Assembly: GCA_900473805.1 (NCBI GenBank)
Contig: UCMS01000031.1
Location: forward strand, 1 to 64,000
Direction: 5' to 3'
Source of the DNA: Hyphomicrobiales bacterium
Lineage (GTDB): Bacteria > Pseudomonadota > Alphaproteobacteria > Rhizobiales > Rhizobiaceae
Length of the DNA: 64,000 nt
The notes under the pieces were generated by a model, which saw nothing but the letters and a program-made list of their open reading frames with translations, had not been told where the DNA came from and did no database searches. Below, in pieces: positions 62,018 through 64,000 of this stretch (the first letter of the stretch is position 1; each line of letters begins with the position of its first letter). Made by a program: the position numbers and the translations under genes.

Positions 62018-62836
62018 TCAATCTTTCTGCCGCGCTGTTCCAACGGCAACAGACAGTGTAATGGCGAGACAAAGCGTCGCGGAGAGCGACCGGAAGGCAC
62101 CGAAATCCACTTCCGAGACTGAGAGCAAAGTGGCGTTCATCCGCCTGAGTGGACTGACGACCGTATCGGTCACGGCAACCACCGGAATGCCCCTGCTCGC
62201 GACATCTTCAACCAGATCCAGCGTCTCGGCGGAATAAGGCGAGAAGGTCACGGCGAGCAGCGCATCGCCCTCGCGGATCGCGTGGTGATTGTCGAGCCGC
62301 CCGACCACGCTGTGCAGCATCGCCGGCACACCCATCTTCTCGAAGGCATAGGCCATGTAGCTCGCAACCGGAAAGGAGCGGCGAAGGCCAATGATATGAA
62401 TCATCCGGGCTTTAGAAAGCAACTCGACAGCCGTCTCAAGCGCCTGCGGATCAACGGTTTTGACGAGATTTTCGAGCGACATGCGGCCGGCCTCGACGAA
62501 TTCCGCCAGAAGCGCCGAGGGCGTGCCTTCCTGCATCTCACGCAGGTGCTGCAGCCGCGTCGAATAATCCGGCCAGCCCCCGACAAAGCTCTCGCGAAAC
62601 AGCTTCTGCATCTCGGAAAAGCCGGTAAAACCCATGATCTGACAGAAGCGCATGAAGGCCGAAGGCTGCACGCCCGCCCCTTCCGCCATTTCCGCCACGG
62701 TCGACACGGCGATGCGGTCCTTGTTGGCCGCCACATAGTCGGCGCACTGCTTCAGGCGCTTCGGCAGCGTGCTCGACACCTCCAGCAGCCGGTCCTCGAA
62801 GGCCTTGATCGTCTGTGGCCCGACACTCTCGTTCAT
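62018..62836 (-). CDS. iolR: RpiR-type repressor of inositol catabolism
   Basis: A 272-residue RpiR-family regulator with an N-terminal helix-turn-helix (about residues 20-75: AVSTVAEMAEGAGVQPSAFM) and a C-terminal SIS sugar-phosphate-binding domain (MIHIIGLRRSFPVASYMAYA). In rhizobia this repressor senses 2-keto-5-deoxygluconate-6-phosphate and controls iol genes. The start is ATG 62836, with GGGGG four bases before it; in-frame starts at 62869 and 62881 are possible. It lies between iolC and the divergent iolG. Confidence 0.9.
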   Translation of the reverse strand: MNESVGPQTIKAFEDRLLEVSSTLPKRLKQCADYVAANKDRIAVSTVAEMAEGAGVQPSAFMRFCQIMGFTGFSEMQKLFRESFVGGWPDYSTRLQHLREMQEGTPSALLAEFVEAGRMSLENLVKTVDPQALETAVELLSKARMIHIIGLRRSFPVASYMAYAFEKMGVPAMLHSVVGRLDNHHAIREGDALLAVTFSPYSAETLDLVEDVASRGIPVVAVTDTVVSPLRRMNATLLSVSEVDFGAFRSLSATLCLAITLSVAVGTARQKD

Positions 62837-62894
62837 CCTGCCCCCGTTTGCCTGAACTTCGCTTGACATGAACAGTGTCACGATCTAGCAAAAT

Positions 62895-62908
62895 AGAACA
62901 TATATTCC
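62895..62908. promoter_or_regulatory. Candidate IolR operator between iolR and iolG
   Basis: AGAA-N6-TTCC, one mismatch from the GGAA-N6-TTCC consensus, lies in the divergent iolR/iolG intergenic region. It could control both the repressor gene and the dehydrogenase gene. The intergenic stretch of 188 bases holds no gene. Confidence 0.5.
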
Positions 62909-63024
62909 AAATCGTCACATTTGCCAGCGCGAAATGGAACAGGGACAGGGCGCTCGCCGCGAGCGCCTGACAACACAACAATCGCCTCGTCTGTGAAAGA
63001 GACCGGGCACAGGGAGGAATGATC

Positions 63025-64000
63025 ATGGTCACGAGACTGGCCCTTCTGGGCGCCGGCCGTATCGGCAAGGTGCATGCCAAGGCAATCGCCGAAGACAAGC
63101 GCGCCAAGCTGGTCGCCGTTGCCGACGCCTTTGACGAAGCGGCGAACGCAATCGCGGCCCAGACCGGCTGCGCGGTGAAGACGATCGAGGAGATCGAAGC
63201 CGACAAGGACATCGACGCTGTCATCATCTGCACCCCGACCAACACCCATGCAGACCTGATCGAGCGTTTCGCCAAGGCCGGCAAGGCAATCTTCTGCGAA
63301 AAGCCGATCGATCTGGATGTTGCGAGGGCCAAGGCCTGCCTTGAAACCGTGCGCGCCGTCGGCGGCAAGGTCATGCTCGGCTTCAACCGCCGCTTTGACC
63401 CGCATTTTCAGGCTGTCCGCAAGGAAATCGACAAGGGCACGATCGGCAAGGTCGAGATGGTGACGATCACCAGCCGCGACCCGGGAGCGCCGCCGGCCGA
63501 ATACATCAAGGTCTCCGGCGGCATCTTCCGCGACATGACCATCCATGACTTCGACATGGCCCGCTTCCTGCTCGGCGAAGAGATCGAAACGGTCCAGGCC
63601 TCGGCCTCCGTTCTCGTCGATCCCAAGATCGGCGAACTCGGCGACTATGACAGCGCCTCGCTGATCCTGACGACGAAGAGCGGCCGCCAGGCGATCATCT
63701 CCAACTCCCGCCGCGCATCTTACGGCTACGACCAGCGCATCGAAGTGCATGGTTCGCTGGGTTCGGTCTCGGCTGAAAACCAGCGCCCGGTCTCGATCGA
63801 AGTCGCCAACAAGGACGGCTATACCCGCCCGCCGTTGCACGACTTCTTCATGACCCGCTACACGGCAGCTTACGCCGCTGAAATCTCCGCCTTTGTCGAC
63901 GCGCTCGACAATGGCACGCCGATGGCACCTTCTGCCGAAGATGGCCTGATCGCGCTGGCACTCGCCGATGCGGCCGTGAAGTCGGCCAAGGACAAATCTG
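63025..64000 (+). CDS. iolG: Inositol 2-dehydrogenase (3' end outside window)
   Basis: About 325 residues of a Gfo/Idh/MocA-family dehydrogenase that oxidises myo-inositol to scyllo-inosose, the first step of the pathway served by iolCDEB. The N-terminal Rossmann motif is LALLGAGRIGKVHAKAIAED. CEKPIDLD (catalytic Lys) lies near residue 95 and GGIFRDMTIHDFDMARFLLG holds the Asp/His pair. GGGAGG lies seven bases before ATG 63025; an ATG six bases upstream is also in frame. The frame is still open at the right edge. Confidence 0.94.
   Translation, partial: MVTRLALLGAGRIGKVHAKAIAEDKRAKLVAVADAFDEAANAIAAQTGCAVKTIEEIEADKDIDAVIICTPTNTHADLIERFAKAGKAIFCEKPIDLDVARAKACLETVRAVGGKVMLGFNRRFDPHFQAVRKEIDKGTIGKVEMVTITSRDPGAPPAEYIKVSGGIFRDMTIHDFDMARFLLGEEIETVQASASVLVDPKIGELGDYDSASLILTTKSGRQAIISNSRRASYGYDQRIEVHGSLGSVSAENQRPVSIEVANKDGYTRPPLHDFFMTRYTAAYAAEISAFVDALDNGTPMAPSAEDGLIALALADAAVKSAKDKS

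Noticed and set aside
60857..62122. A 421-residue plus-strand open frame over iolC
   Set aside because: It is antisense to iolC; there are no domains and the translation is Arg/Gln-rich, as in other mirror frames.

Overview
The window reads as a chromosomal or chromid stretch of an alphaproteobacterium of the order Hyphomicrobiales (Rhizobiales), most likely Rhizobiaceae. The reasons are the high GC and GC-rich third positions, a PhyR-NepR-EcfG general stress system, an iolR-iolC-iolD-iolE-iolB myo-inositol locus with a divergent inositol dehydrogenase gene, a PccR-controlled propionyl-CoA carboxylase, many polyamine-type ABC transporters, and intergenic palindromic repeats of the rhizobial kind. 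No rRNA, tRNA, CRISPR array, prophage or IS element was recognised.

Layout. (1) 1-10.8 kb: an amidase cut by the left edge, then an operon with a polyamine-type ABC importer (ATPase, two permeases, binding protein), a class C beta-lactamase-fold serine hydrolase, two tandem YtcJ-type amidohydrolases and a TetR regulator. A sigma-54-type promoter lies in front of it. (2) 10.8-14.2 kb: an L-fucose-type sugar acid cluster (fuconolactonase, IclR regulator, 2-keto-3-deoxy-L-fuconate dehydrogenase-like SDR, FAH-family hydrolase). (3) 14.3-18.1 kb: a type II toxin-antitoxin pair and pntAB. (4) 18.2-26.3 kb: a general stress response island with EcfG sigma, two NepR anti-sigma factors, PhyR, an HWE-type kinase, a lone receiver protein, a Crp/Fnr regulator and small stress or membrane proteins. 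Six units have an exact GGAAC-N16/17-CGTT promoter and three more have near matches. (5) 26.3-29.9 kb: a Rieske-type oxygenase whose catalytic subunit has lost its Rieske domain, facing a separate Rieske protein gene, with an acylphosphatase-like protein, a GST and a hydroxyacid dehydrogenase. (6) 30.2-34.3 kb: a 3-hydroxyisobutyryl-CoA hydrolase gene whose 3' end is duplicated about 1.5 kb downstream on the far side of an ArsR/SRPBCC/GFA module, followed by an AT-rich stretch with one unusual membrane protein. (7) 34.3-45.0 kb: the propionyl-CoA to succinyl-CoA route (pccR, pccB, pccA, methylmalonyl-CoA mutase), interrupted by a YghU-like GST, two paralogous unknown proteins, a TPR protein and a ParDE-type module. 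(8) 45.0-55.9 kb: a GMC oxidoreductase, an agmatinase-family ureohydrolase plus a second polyamine-type ABC importer in one operon, a LysR regulator, an aminotransferase, a flavoprotein and a DUF3833 protein. (9) 56.0-64.0 kb: the myo-inositol catabolic locus, ending in iolG cut by the right edge.

How it works together: the window mostly imports and breaks down plant- or soil-derived small molecules (polyamines or guanidino compounds, amides, fucose-type sugar acids, inositol, valine or odd-chain propionyl units). Each module has its own regulator, and a central stress regulon sits among them. The strongest leads are the dense cluster of EcfG promoters with a sigma-less second nepR, the split Rieske oxygenase, and the duplicated 3' end that marks an insertion or rearrangement beside an AT-rich accessory segment.
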